In this document: positions 8,229 through 15,756 of the stretch, in pieces | How the letters are laid out: each line of letters begins with the position of its first letter | Position numbering within the stretch: position 1 is the first letter of the stretch | Assembly (NCBI GenBank): GCA_002327255.1 | Contig: DCUM01000030.1 | Location: 14,172 to 49,843 of the forward strand | Length of the DNA: 35,672 bases | DNA from: a bacterium UBA2214 | Lineage (GTDB): Bacteria > Zhuqueibacterota > Zhuqueibacteria > Residuimicrobiales > Residuimicrobiaceae | Reading direction: 5' to 3' | Notes under the pieces: generated by a model | Told to the model about the DNA's origin: nothing | Database searches by the model: none | Seen by the model: the letters and a program-made list of their open reading frames with translations, nothing else | Made by a program: the position numbers and the translations under genes

Positions 8229-8256
8229 TATGTACACAATTTTTCGAGAAATTCAA
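8229..8256 (-). promoter_or_regulatory. Weak σ70-type promoter candidate before the methyltransferase
   Basis: On the minus strand TTGAAT (8251-8256) and TACATA (8229-8234) are 16 bases apart in the 289-bp gap upstream of the methyltransferase. The surrounding 60 bases are clearly more AT-rich than their flanks. This would allow the 3' part of the locus to be expressed separately. The match is only moderate. Confidence 0.28.
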
Positions 8257-8424
8257 AGTACTTTTCATCGCACAGCAAGATGAGGCAGGGAAAAACCGTC
8301 CGGCAAACGCGTTTTCCTGATCCGGAGCAGAGGGCTGCCCCTTTTGCAAAGATGCCCGGCTGTTGTGCCAACCCCGCCACAGCCCCGTCTTGAACCGGCG
8401 TCATCATGCCAATACCCTGTTCAC

Positions 8425-10116
8425 TCAAGCGGGCTGATAAAGCGCCCGCGCTTCCATGATCTCACGTTGACGGCGGGCTTCTTCCCATCCCAGTTCAGCC
8501 GCCATCAAACGGCTGCTCGCTTCCAGCACCGCTTCGGCCGGACATTCGCCCGAGCCCAGTTCGGTACGCCGCAACAGGACATCGCTCAGTCTCAGCGCCA
8601 TCTCTTCCCGTATCGCATGGATGACTTCCGCCTGCAGCACCGTTTCCTGACCGGCGACCGGCTGGAGCAGAGCGCCATCCCGCCCGGCCACTTCATAGAT
8701 GCGGCCTGTCTCGGAACCATAGTTGTGTACCAATTGCTGCAACTGCACCTCGGTGATCGCGGCCGGTTTTGCAGACCGCTGCGTCGTGACAAAGTCATCA
8801 AAATCATCCATTTCACCGCCGAGCAGCGCTTTGCATACCATCCGCTTCGGCTTGTGAGCCAGTTTTTTGCATGCCAGTTCGACCGCCTGCTGACTGACGC
8901 CGCGCGCCGTTGTGTACTTGACGCTGAGCACACTGAGGAGGCCCGGAATGCCGTCGCTCTTTTCGTGATCCGTAAGACGGAAATGTTTCGTGATCGTCAC
9001 GTTGCCATTCGCCGCATTGTGAGCAGCCATGGGCAACAAGCCGCCATAAAAATAGGTCACTTCCTCACGGCGAATCCGGGCACCCGGCATGGCCTCATTG
9101 GCCTCCTGCAAAAACTCCTCTATCTCTGCTTCCGAGACGCGATAGTCAGCCTTGTCATTCAGGTAGGGTTTATGGGCGGTTCCAATCAGGGTGTAGTGGC
9201 GCCACGGCACCACAAACAGCAATCGCGATCCCTTGCTGATCACCGCATCCTCATCCTTGAAGACGTGGCGGCTGTTGACGCCGAAGGCATGGTGTTCACT
9301 CAGACGCCGTTTCACCACCAGATTGAGCGCCGTCGAAAAGGCCTGCGCGGGTTGGCCGGGCCGTAATTCTGACAACAGCGCGTTGATCCAGGGTCCGCTG
9401 CAAAGCAGCGTCATGCGGGCGCGGACCTCCAGTTCCGTCTGCGTCTCCCGATCCAGAGCGCGCACGCCGCTGACGCGGTCTCCCTGGCGCAGGAAGGATT
9501 TTGCTTCCACGTAATTCGCGGCAACGGCGCCCTCCGTCACGGCAGAGTGGACGAATGCCAATGCCAGGCGCTCCGAATTGTACATGGTGCCGTCATACCA
9601 GATCGCACCGCCGTTAAGATTTTTTTGCTCCACATAGGGCAGAATTTGCAGCAACTTTTCCCGCGATATGGTCTTGCCGGCGCCCAGGTGTTTCTGCGGT
9701 GGCATACCCCAGTTGCGATCCAGGCTGGCGAGATCGTTGAGGATCATGGCCACGCCCATGGCCTCCGGGCCTTTGATGAAATGCCCATAGGTCGGCATGA
9801 CACAGGGCAAAGGATGTACCAGATGCGGCGCAATGCGTAACAGCCGTTTACGCTCCGCGATCGATTCGCGCATGCGTTTGAAATCGGCGTGCTGCAGATA
9901 ACGCAGCCCGCCATGGACAATTTTCAGACTGTTGCCGGAAGTCCCCGAGGAAAAGTCGTCCTTTTCGATCAGGGCGACGGACAGACCGCGCCGGGCCGCT
10001 TCATAAGCGGCTGTGGCGCCGTAGATGCCGCCGCCGACGATGAGGAGATCATATTCGCCCTGTGTGAGCTGTTGGATATTTCTTTTCATGCTGTTCAACC
10101 CGCTGGTAAAATTCAT
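8425..10116 (-). CDS. GlpD-like FAD-dependent glycerol-3-phosphate dehydrogenase/oxidase family protein
   Basis: 563 residues from ATG 10116. The FAD-binding DLLIVGGGIYGA lies at residues 23-34, then IEKDDFSSGTSG and LKIVHGGLRYLQ, the usual GlpD/GlpA segment that contacts FAD and substrate. The C-terminal ~130 residues match the helical DAO_C domain of GlpD. Known relatives oxidise sn-glycerol-3-phosphate to dihydroxyacetone phosphate at the membrane. The ATG overlaps the asnB stop in an ATGA, indicating coupled translation. A GTG eight codons upstream (10140) and ATG 10089 are alternatives. Its place in a polysaccharide locus is odd: it may supply or recycle glycerol phosphate, or oxidise a related substrate. 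The family is firm, the exact substrate uncertain. Confidence 0.85.
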   Translation of the reverse strand: MNFTSGLNSMKRNIQQLTQGEYDLLIVGGGIYGATAAYEAARRGLSVALIEKDDFSSGTSGNSLKIVHGGLRYLQHADFKRMRESIAERKRLLRIAPHLVHPLPCVMPTYGHFIKGPEAMGVAMILNDLASLDRNWGMPPQKHLGAGKTISREKLLQILPYVEQKNLNGGAIWYDGTMYNSERLALAFVHSAVTEGAVAANYVEAKSFLRQGDRVSGVRALDRETQTELEVRARMTLLCSGPWINALLSELRPGQPAQAFSTALNLVVKRRLSEHHAFGVNSRHVFKDEDAVISKGSRLLFVVPWRHYTLIGTAHKPYLNDKADYRVSEAEIEEFLQEANEAMPGARIRREEVTYFYGGLLPMAAHNAANGNVTITKHFRLTDHEKSDGIPGLLSVLSVKYTTARGVSQQAVELACKKLAHKPKRMVCKALLGGEMDDFDDFVTTQRSAKPAAITEVQLQQLVHNYGSETGRIYEVAGRDGALLQPVAGQETVLQAEVIHAIREEMALRLSDVLLRRTELGSGECPAEAVLEASSRLMAAELGWEEARRQREIMEARALYQPA

Positions 10117-11996
10117 TTTTTCATATACTGTTGATGCCACATCTGAAACATCAAAAGCGCCCAGAGACGGTGGCTGTGGTTTTCGACGCCTTTGCCATGC
10201 TCAGCGATCAGGCGTTTCACATAGTTCGGTTCAAAAAATCCGGTATCATGGAGAGCCGCTGCGGAGAGATGCTGCATCAGCAGCGGTTTGAGTTCCTGTT
10301 TCATCCAGTTTTTGATGGGGATGCTGAAGCCCTCCTTGCGCCGTTCGAGAATCTGCTGCGGCAGGATGCCGCGCATGGCTTGCTTGAGCAGATGCTTGGT
10401 GCGTTTCCCCTGCAAACGCAAATGCGGCGGCAGGGTCGCGCAAAATTCGACAAAACGGTGATCCAGAAACGGCGCCCGCGCTTCCAGCGATACCGCCATG
10501 GACATGCGATCCACCTTGACGAGGATGTCATCACAGAGATAGGTCATGATGTCCACATATTCCTGCTGATCCAGAGCCACATCGGAGTTGCACGCCGCAA
10601 ACGCCTCTTCGATGAAGGCATATGGATTGTGACTGCTCAATTGCGCGCGCAACGCCGGTGAATAGAGCTTTTGTTTCTCCGCCTGCTGCAGAAAGATCAT
10701 CCAGCGCACGTGCTGGAGATGGGCCGGCAAGCGGCATCCTTCGATGAATCGCCTCGACTTGTTGAAGAAACCCTTTTTCTTTTCCGTCGGCGGCAGCAGC
10801 GATACCACCGGCCCGATCAAACCGCGGCGCAGCCATGCGGGCAAACGTTGATAGGTACGCGCCATGCGTTCCGCAATATAGGTTTCATAGCCAGCGATGA
10901 GTTCATCGCCGCCATCCCCGGAGAGCACGACCGTGACCTGTTTGCGCGCCATCTCGGAAACCATGTAGGTCGGAAAGACCGAAAAATCGCCAAAGGGCTC
11001 ATCCAGCTGATGGATGATCTTTTCCGTGAGACGGAGAACATCGGGTGTGATGATCTCCTCATAATGTTCCGTATTAAATTGCCGGGCGATGGTACGCGCA
11101 TAAGGCAATTCATTGTACGATGCATTATCAAATCCGATGGAGAAGGTCTTGACGCCATTGCTCGATGTCTGCGCCATCATGGCCACCACGGAGCTGGAAT
11201 CCAGCCCGCCGCTGAGAAACGCGCCCAGGGGTACCTCGCTCATCAGCCTTATTTTTACGGCATCGCGCAACAGCGTGACCATTTCATCCGCCAGATCGCT
11301 CTCGCGCCTGCAACTGGCATGATAGTGCAAACGCCAGTAGCGTTGAATTTGCAGCTGTCCCTCTTCATAGAGCAGCCAATGCGCTTGCGGCAGCTTGCGA
11401 ATTTGGCGGAAAATACTCAAGGGTGCGGGAATGTATTCAAACGTCAGAAAATGATCCAATGCCACCGTGTCCACTTCGCGCGGGATGTCCGGCAGCGTGA
11501 GAATCGATTTGATCTCCGAAGCAAAGACCAGCCGCTCCGCCTCCAATGCATAATAGAGCGGTTTCTTGCCGATACGGTCGCGGGCCATAAAGAGCCGGTG
11601 CCGTTTGCGGTCCCAGACGGCGAAAGCGAACATGCCGTTGAGGTGATTGGGACATTCGACGCCATATTCTTCAAAAGCGTGCAGCACCGTTTCGGTGTCG
11701 GCTTGGGTGCGAAAACAGTGGCCGCGGGATTCGAGATCGCGGCGCAGATCGAGATGATTATAGATTTCGCCGTTGAAGACGATCACCAGAGAGCCATCTT
11801 CGTTGTAGATGGGCTGCCGGCCGCCGCGGACATCGATGATGGCGAGGCGGCGCATCCCCAGACCCGCCTGGCCGGCGACGTGAAACCCCTCATCGTCCGG
11901 CCCGCGGTGAACGATGGCATCGCACATTCGCTTGAGCGCATGGGGGTCCACCTCATGGCCGATCTCCCGGTTGATGATGCCGCATATGCCGCACAT
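10113..11996 (-). CDS. asnB: Asparagine synthase-type amidotransferase (AsnB family)
   Basis: 627 residues when started at the ATG that gives MCGICGIIN. Cys2 must be the N-terminal nucleophile of the glutaminase, which excludes the open frame extending 50 codons further upstream into the glycosyltransferase. Glutaminase domain ~1-210: HRGPDDEG, RLAIID and FNGEIYNH. Synthetase domain ~225-590: SGGLDSS is the ATP pyrophosphatase P-loop, followed by LSGDGGDELIAGY. Such AsnB copies are common in exopolysaccharide and exosortase-linked clusters, where they probably amidate a uronic acid or another carboxylated sugar rather than make asparagine. That fits the uronate epimerase nearby. It lies 22 bases after the GT4 gene and overlaps the next gene by four bases. 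Confidence 0.9.
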   Translation of the reverse strand: MCGICGIINREIGHEVDPHALKRMCDAIVHRGPDDEGFHVAGQAGLGMRRLAIIDVRGGRQPIYNEDGSLVIVFNGEIYNHLDLRRDLESRGHCFRTQADTETVLHAFEEYGVECPNHLNGMFAFAVWDRKRHRLFMARDRIGKKPLYYALEAERLVFASEIKSILTLPDIPREVDTVALDHFLTFEYIPAPLSIFRQIRKLPQAHWLLYEEGQLQIQRYWRLHYHASCRRESDLADEMVTLLRDAVKIRLMSEVPLGAFLSGGLDSSSVVAMMAQTSSNGVKTFSIGFDNASYNELPYARTIARQFNTEHYEEIITPDVLRLTEKIIHQLDEPFGDFSVFPTYMVSEMARKQVTVVLSGDGGDELIAGYETYIAERMARTYQRLPAWLRRGLIGPVVSLLPPTEKKKGFFNKSRRFIEGCRLPAHLQHVRWMIFLQQAEKQKLYSPALRAQLSSHNPYAFIEEAFAACNSDVALDQQEYVDIMTYLCDDILVKVDRMSMAVSLEARAPFLDHRFVEFCATLPPHLRLQGKRTKHLLKQAMRGILPQQILERRKEGFSIPIKNWMKQELKPLLMQHLSAAALHDTGFFEPNYVKRLIAEHGKGVENHSHRLWALLMFQMWHQQYMKK

Positions 11997-12018
11997 ACTC
12001 GACGCCTGCCTCTCTGTT

Positions 12019-13239
12019 TTATGCTGCGGCGCCGGAAACGGCGCGATCGACGATCCACTGCACGCGGCGCAGATAATCGCCGTAACTGTATTTTTCTTCC
12101 GCCAGCCGGGCCGCGGCCGCGCTGCGCTGCGCAGAACCCTCCGCATCGGTCAACGCCGTGAGGATGGCCCGGGCAAACGGAACCGCTTCGGCCTCCGCCA
12201 AATAGGCGACCGTATCATCGAGAATCTGTGTATGGGTGACGTGCCGGGTCGCCACCACGGGCCGGCCGGCGCGCAGATAGGAGTAAATCTTGAGCGGCGA
12301 ATTGGTGCCTGAGTTGCGCGGCGAGACCAGCACATCGGCGATGTCGATGAAACCGGGTATCGCTTGCGGTTGCACGAAACCGGTGAAGAGGCAGTGCTTG
12401 GAGATTCCTTTCGCGGCGGCCAGCGTTCGGCAGGCCGCGACCTGCTGGCCGGTGCCCCCGACGAGGAGAAATTTCACCGGCGTTTTGCTCTGCGCCAGCA
12501 CATGGACGGCGCTGTCGATCAGCAACGGAATACCCTGATAGGCTTCCAGCGTGCCATAATAGAGAACGACGCGGCAACCGTGCAATCCATGGTGGTCGCG
12601 CAATGTTTGCACCGCACCGGCCTGTGCCGGAAAAACCAGCGTGTTGTCCGCGACATTTTCAATCAACAGACTGGTCTGACCGGGAAACCTCGCCTCCACG
12701 TAATGCTGCAATTCCGGACAGATGGTGATCACCGCCCGGGCCTGATGGATGGTGCGCGCCTCCAGTTTCTCGAAAAGGTCCACCAGCAGTTTCGATTTCG
12801 AGTACCTGAAATTATGCAGCTGCTGCGGCAGCGAGGAATGCATATCATAGAGATGCGGCAGCCTGAAACGTCGCGCGATGTTGACGCCGAAAAAACCCGC
12901 CTCTTCATGGGTATGCAAAAGATCATAGCCGCCCTTTTTGGCCAGAGCAACCGCGCGGCGATAGAGCGCGATATCCAGAAACAGTTTTGCCCTGGAGGGC
13001 CCGATTTTCACTTTTTTGATGAAGGGCACGGCCGCCGCCCGGCATATCCGCAAGCCCTGCATCGGCACATCCTGGCCAATCGAATAGGTGGCCAAATCAA
13101 CCTCATGCCCCAGGAGGGTCAGGGCTTTGATGCGGTGCAAGACGCTGAATGGAGTACCACGAGGCTGAAACCAGGGTTGCGGGGCGATCATCAAAATGCG
13201 CAGTCTGTTGGTTACGGGCGGGATCGAAAAACCAGCCAT
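12019..13239 (-). CDS. GT4-family glycosyltransferase
   Basis: 406 residues with a GT-B fold. The N-lobe begins RILMIAPQPWFQPRGTPFS (14-32), a form typical of GT4 enzymes. The nucleotide-sugar site of the C-lobe is seen at YGTLEAYQGI (228-237) and SPRNSGTNSPLKIYSYL (306-322), where the family's second Glu position is Asn/Ser-Pro-Leu-Lys; this is a recognised variant. There is no signal peptide; it is probably a peripheral inner-membrane enzyme adding one sugar to the lipid-linked unit. AGGAGG precedes ATG 13239 by three bases. It lies 24 bases downstream of the initiating transferase, so it may add the second sugar. Donor and linkage are unknown. Confidence 0.88.
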   Translation of the reverse strand: MAGFSIPPVTNRLRILMIAPQPWFQPRGTPFSVLHRIKALTLLGHEVDLATYSIGQDVPMQGLRICRAAAVPFIKKVKIGPSRAKLFLDIALYRRAVALAKKGGYDLLHTHEEAGFFGVNIARRFRLPHLYDMHSSLPQQLHNFRYSKSKLLVDLFEKLEARTIHQARAVITICPELQHYVEARFPGQTSLLIENVADNTLVFPAQAGAVQTLRDHHGLHGCRVVLYYGTLEAYQGIPLLIDSAVHVLAQSKTPVKFLLVGGTGQQVAACRTLAAAKGISKHCLFTGFVQPQAIPGFIDIADVLVSPRNSGTNSPLKIYSYLRAGRPVVATRHVTHTQILDDTVAYLAEAEAVPFARAILTALTDAEGSAQRSAAAARLAEEKYSYGDYLRRVQWIVDRAVSGAAA

Positions 13240-13263
13240 TGTCCTCCTGTCCTCTCTCTCTTT

Positions 13264-14721
13264 TTACTCCGCTCCATAGCCGACCATGACGACAATAAGC
13301 GTTCTCAGCAATATTTTAATATCCAACCATAAGGACCAATTGTCGATATATTCGAGGTCCATTTTCATCCATTGGTCAAAACCGATCTTGTTGCGTCCGC
13401 TGACCTGCCAGATGCAGGTGATACCCGGCTTGAGACTGAGGCGGCGCCGTTGCCAAACCTTGTAATCCTCCACTTCACTCACCAGCGGCGGACGCGGGCC
13501 CACCACACTCATATTTCCCAGCAGCACATTGATAAACTGCGGCAATTCATCGATGCTGGTCTTGCGCAGAATGTGCCCCAGCGGCGTGATGCGCGGGTCG
13601 CGGCGAATCTTGAAGACCGGTCCATCCATCTCGTTTTGCGTCAACAGTTCCTTTTTTCTCGCCTCGGCATCCATGACCATGGAGCGAAATTTGTAAAGGG
13701 TAAATTTTCGCCCGTTCAAACCGATGCGCGTCTGTCTGAAGAGGATGGGGCCTTTGGAGGTCAACTTGATGAGAAGGGCGACGATCAACAGCAGCGGCGA
13801 GAAAAGCACCAGGGCGACCAGTGCGACGAAGATATCCATCAAGCGCTTGATGAAGAGCTGCCACTCCTTGGCGTGAAAGGTTTCGAATTCCAGCAGCGGA
13901 AATCCATTGAAATCGGTCTGCCGCGTTCGTGCAATGTGGAGATTGTACAAATCGAGCGCAATGGAAGTCGAAATTCCGACTTCCTCGCAAGCCAGAATCG
14001 CCTCCTCGATGCGATGCAGCCACAACCGCGGCACGACAAAAATGACCCGGTCGATGACCAGCCGTTTGACGATGAAGGGAATATCCTGGATGCGGCCCAC
14101 CACGCGATAACCATCCACCTCCTTGCCGTACATGCCATGTTCATCATCGATGAGTCCGACGATATGCAATCCCCACGTGGAATGCATCTTGATGGCACGA
14201 ATGAAATCGCGCGCGCGCTTGCCCGTGCCGACAATCAGCAGATTTTCCCGATTATAGCCCTGGCTGTGAATGCGGTCCAGAAAAAGGAGACCGATTTTTT
14301 TACTGGCGAGCAGAAGGGCAAAGGCGAGGATCGTGTAAACCGAAAAATAGAGACGGCTGGTGAGTTCCATCTTGAGAAGAAATATGTACGCGCCCGAAGC
14401 CAGGGTAGACCATACGGTGGAGACGAACACCAGCCAGGTGAACTTTTTAAAGGTGCGTGTGCGATAACCACGATAGATGCCATTCATGGAAAAAATGGCC
14501 AACCAGATCAGCGGGAATCCCAGGATCATCTGCCAATACTTTGATGCAAAAAAGAGGAATCCCGAAAAGGTGGGCGACACCGCATAGGCCTTGACGTGTA
14601 ATTCGGCGACGGTACGAATATACTCATCGACGAAATAGGCCAGCGGGAACGCCATCAGGAGGATGAACGCATCAACCACCTTCATGACATTGCCGATGAA
14701 TCTTTCCTTTTCAGAGACCAT
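13264..14721 (-). CDS. Polyprenyl-phosphate sugar-1-phosphate transferase (initiating enzyme, WbaP/WcaJ type)
   Basis: 485 residues. The N-terminal ~150 residues hold four or five membrane segments. A Rossmann-like CoA-binding-type domain follows (GTGKRA, 165-170), then a membrane re-entrant helix (~290-320). The catalytic bacterial sugar transferase domain has KFRSMVMDAE (344-353), RKTSIDELPQ (386-395), GPRPP (408-412) and KPGITCIWQVSGR (431-443). All of these are canonical for enzymes that place a hexose-1-phosphate on undecaprenyl phosphate and so start repeat-unit assembly. This gene makes the locus a true polymer-biosynthesis cluster rather than a loose set of sugar enzymes. The sugar, Gal/Glc or a HexNAc type, is not decidable. 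Confidence 0.93.
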   Translation of the reverse strand: MVSEKERFIGNVMKVVDAFILLMAFPLAYFVDEYIRTVAELHVKAYAVSPTFSGFLFFASKYWQMILGFPLIWLAIFSMNGIYRGYRTRTFKKFTWLVFVSTVWSTLASGAYIFLLKMELTSRLYFSVYTILAFALLLASKKIGLLFLDRIHSQGYNRENLLIVGTGKRARDFIRAIKMHSTWGLHIVGLIDDEHGMYGKEVDGYRVVGRIQDIPFIVKRLVIDRVIFVVPRLWLHRIEEAILACEEVGISTSIALDLYNLHIARTRQTDFNGFPLLEFETFHAKEWQLFIKRLMDIFVALVALVLFSPLLLIVALLIKLTSKGPILFRQTRIGLNGRKFTLYKFRSMVMDAEARKKELLTQNEMDGPVFKIRRDPRITPLGHILRKTSIDELPQFINVLLGNMSVVGPRPPLVSEVEDYKVWQRRRLSLKPGITCIWQVSGRNKIGFDQWMKMDLEYIDNWSLWLDIKILLRTLIVVMVGYGAE

Positions 14722-14748
14722 ATCAGTTGTTCAGCCTGTTATGCATGG

Positions 14749-15699
14749 TTACGATATCGTTTGTTTGAACCATTCCGTGAATGCGAGAATGCCCTGTTCG
14801 ATCGGCGTCACCGGCTGATACGCCAACTCATCCCGGGCGCGTTGAATATCCGCGCAGGTGATGGGCACATCGCCCGGCTGTTCGGGCCGATATTCCACAA
14901 TGGCCGGCTTGTCCAGAGCCCCTTCGAGCAACGCGATCAAATAAGACAATTCCACGGTGCTCGACTCGCCGAGATTGTAGATGTGATAGCCCTCGCAGCG
15001 CAGCAAGGCAGCGTAAAGCCCTTGAATGATGTCATCGATATAGGTATAGTCGCGACGTGAGCGGCCGTCGCCGAACACCGGCAGCGGTTTTCCCTCCATG
15101 ATCAGGCGCGCAAACTTGTGAATGGCCATATCCGGCCGCTGTCGCGGACCGTATACGGTGAAAAAGCGCATGCAGCTGACCGACAATCCATAGAGATGAT
15201 GGTACGTATAGCACATCAATTCACCGGCCTTTTTCGTGGCGGCATAGGGAGAAATCGGGTGATCGACCGGATCGTTCTCACTGAAGGGCACCTTGTTGTT
15301 CGCCCCATAGACCGAGGAGGATGATGCAAAGATCATTTTGCGGATGTCGTGCCGGCGGCATCCTTCGAGCAGATTCAACGTGCCCTGAACATTCACCTGT
15401 TCGTAGAGCAGAGGCTGCTGAATGGAAGGCCGCACGCCCGCGCGTGCGGCCAGATGCACCACGATATCATAGTGGTTATTCTGAAACAGCGTTTCCAGGC
15501 ACGCGGCATCGACGATATCCCCTTCGAAGAGCCGGTATCGGGGATGCTGCAGAAACGATTCGATGTTGCCGCGTTTTCGCATCGGATCGTAATAGCTGTT
15601 GAAATTGTCGAGGCAGTCTACCGCCAGGCCCTGCTCGAGGAGCTTGCGGGTAAAATGAGAACCGATAAATCCGGCGCCGCCGGTGATGAGAACACGCAT
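14749..15699 (-). CDS. UDP-glucuronate 4-epimerase-like nucleotide-sugar epimerase
   Basis: 316 residues from ATG 15699, chosen because the family begins directly with MRVLITGGAGFIGSHF; the open frame extends 12 codons further. GGAGFIG (7-13) binds NAD, HLAARAGVRPS (82-92) is the stretch typical of UDP-glucuronate epimerases, and the catalytic SSSVYG and YAATK (Tyr152, Lys156) are intact. DNFNSYYDP (31-39) also supports the uronate branch over GalE. The expected product is UDP-galacturonate. A uronic acid in the repeat unit would give the AsnB-type amidotransferase a substrate, which is an inference. It lies 57 bases downstream of the autokinase gene. Confidence 0.88.
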   Translation of the reverse strand: MRVLITGGAGFIGSHFTRKLLEQGLAVDCLDNFNSYYDPMRKRGNIESFLQHPRYRLFEGDIVDAACLETLFQNNHYDIVVHLAARAGVRPSIQQPLLYEQVNVQGTLNLLEGCRRHDIRKMIFASSSSVYGANNKVPFSENDPVDHPISPYAATKKAGELMCYTYHHLYGLSVSCMRFFTVYGPRQRPDMAIHKFARLIMEGKPLPVFGDGRSRRDYTYIDDIIQGLYAALLRCEGYHIYNLGESSTVELSYLIALLEGALDKPAIVEYRPEQPGDVPITCADIQRARDELAYQPVTPIEQGILAFTEWFKQTIS

Positions 15700-15756
15700 G
15701 CAAAATACCCTGCCCATGGGGCGACGCGACCGCAACGGCCGCTTGCATGGGCTTGT

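Noticed and set aside
8204..8316. Two GCAA(A)CGCGTTT copies about 100 bp apart in the gap before the methyltransferase
   Set aside because: Too short and only two copies; could be chance, so not listed as an operator.
8370..8400. Minus-strand TTGGCACA upstream of the methyltransferase, like a -24 box
   Set aside because: The required GC at the -12 position is absent at the right spacing.
8225..8428. 67-codon minus-strand frame after the GlpD-like gene
   Set aside because: TTG start without a ribosome site, overlapping the previous stop, with no recognisable domain.
10671..12161. Plus-strand open frame of 496 codons
   Set aside because: Antisense of asnB and part of the glycosyltransferase; no ribosome site or family motifs.
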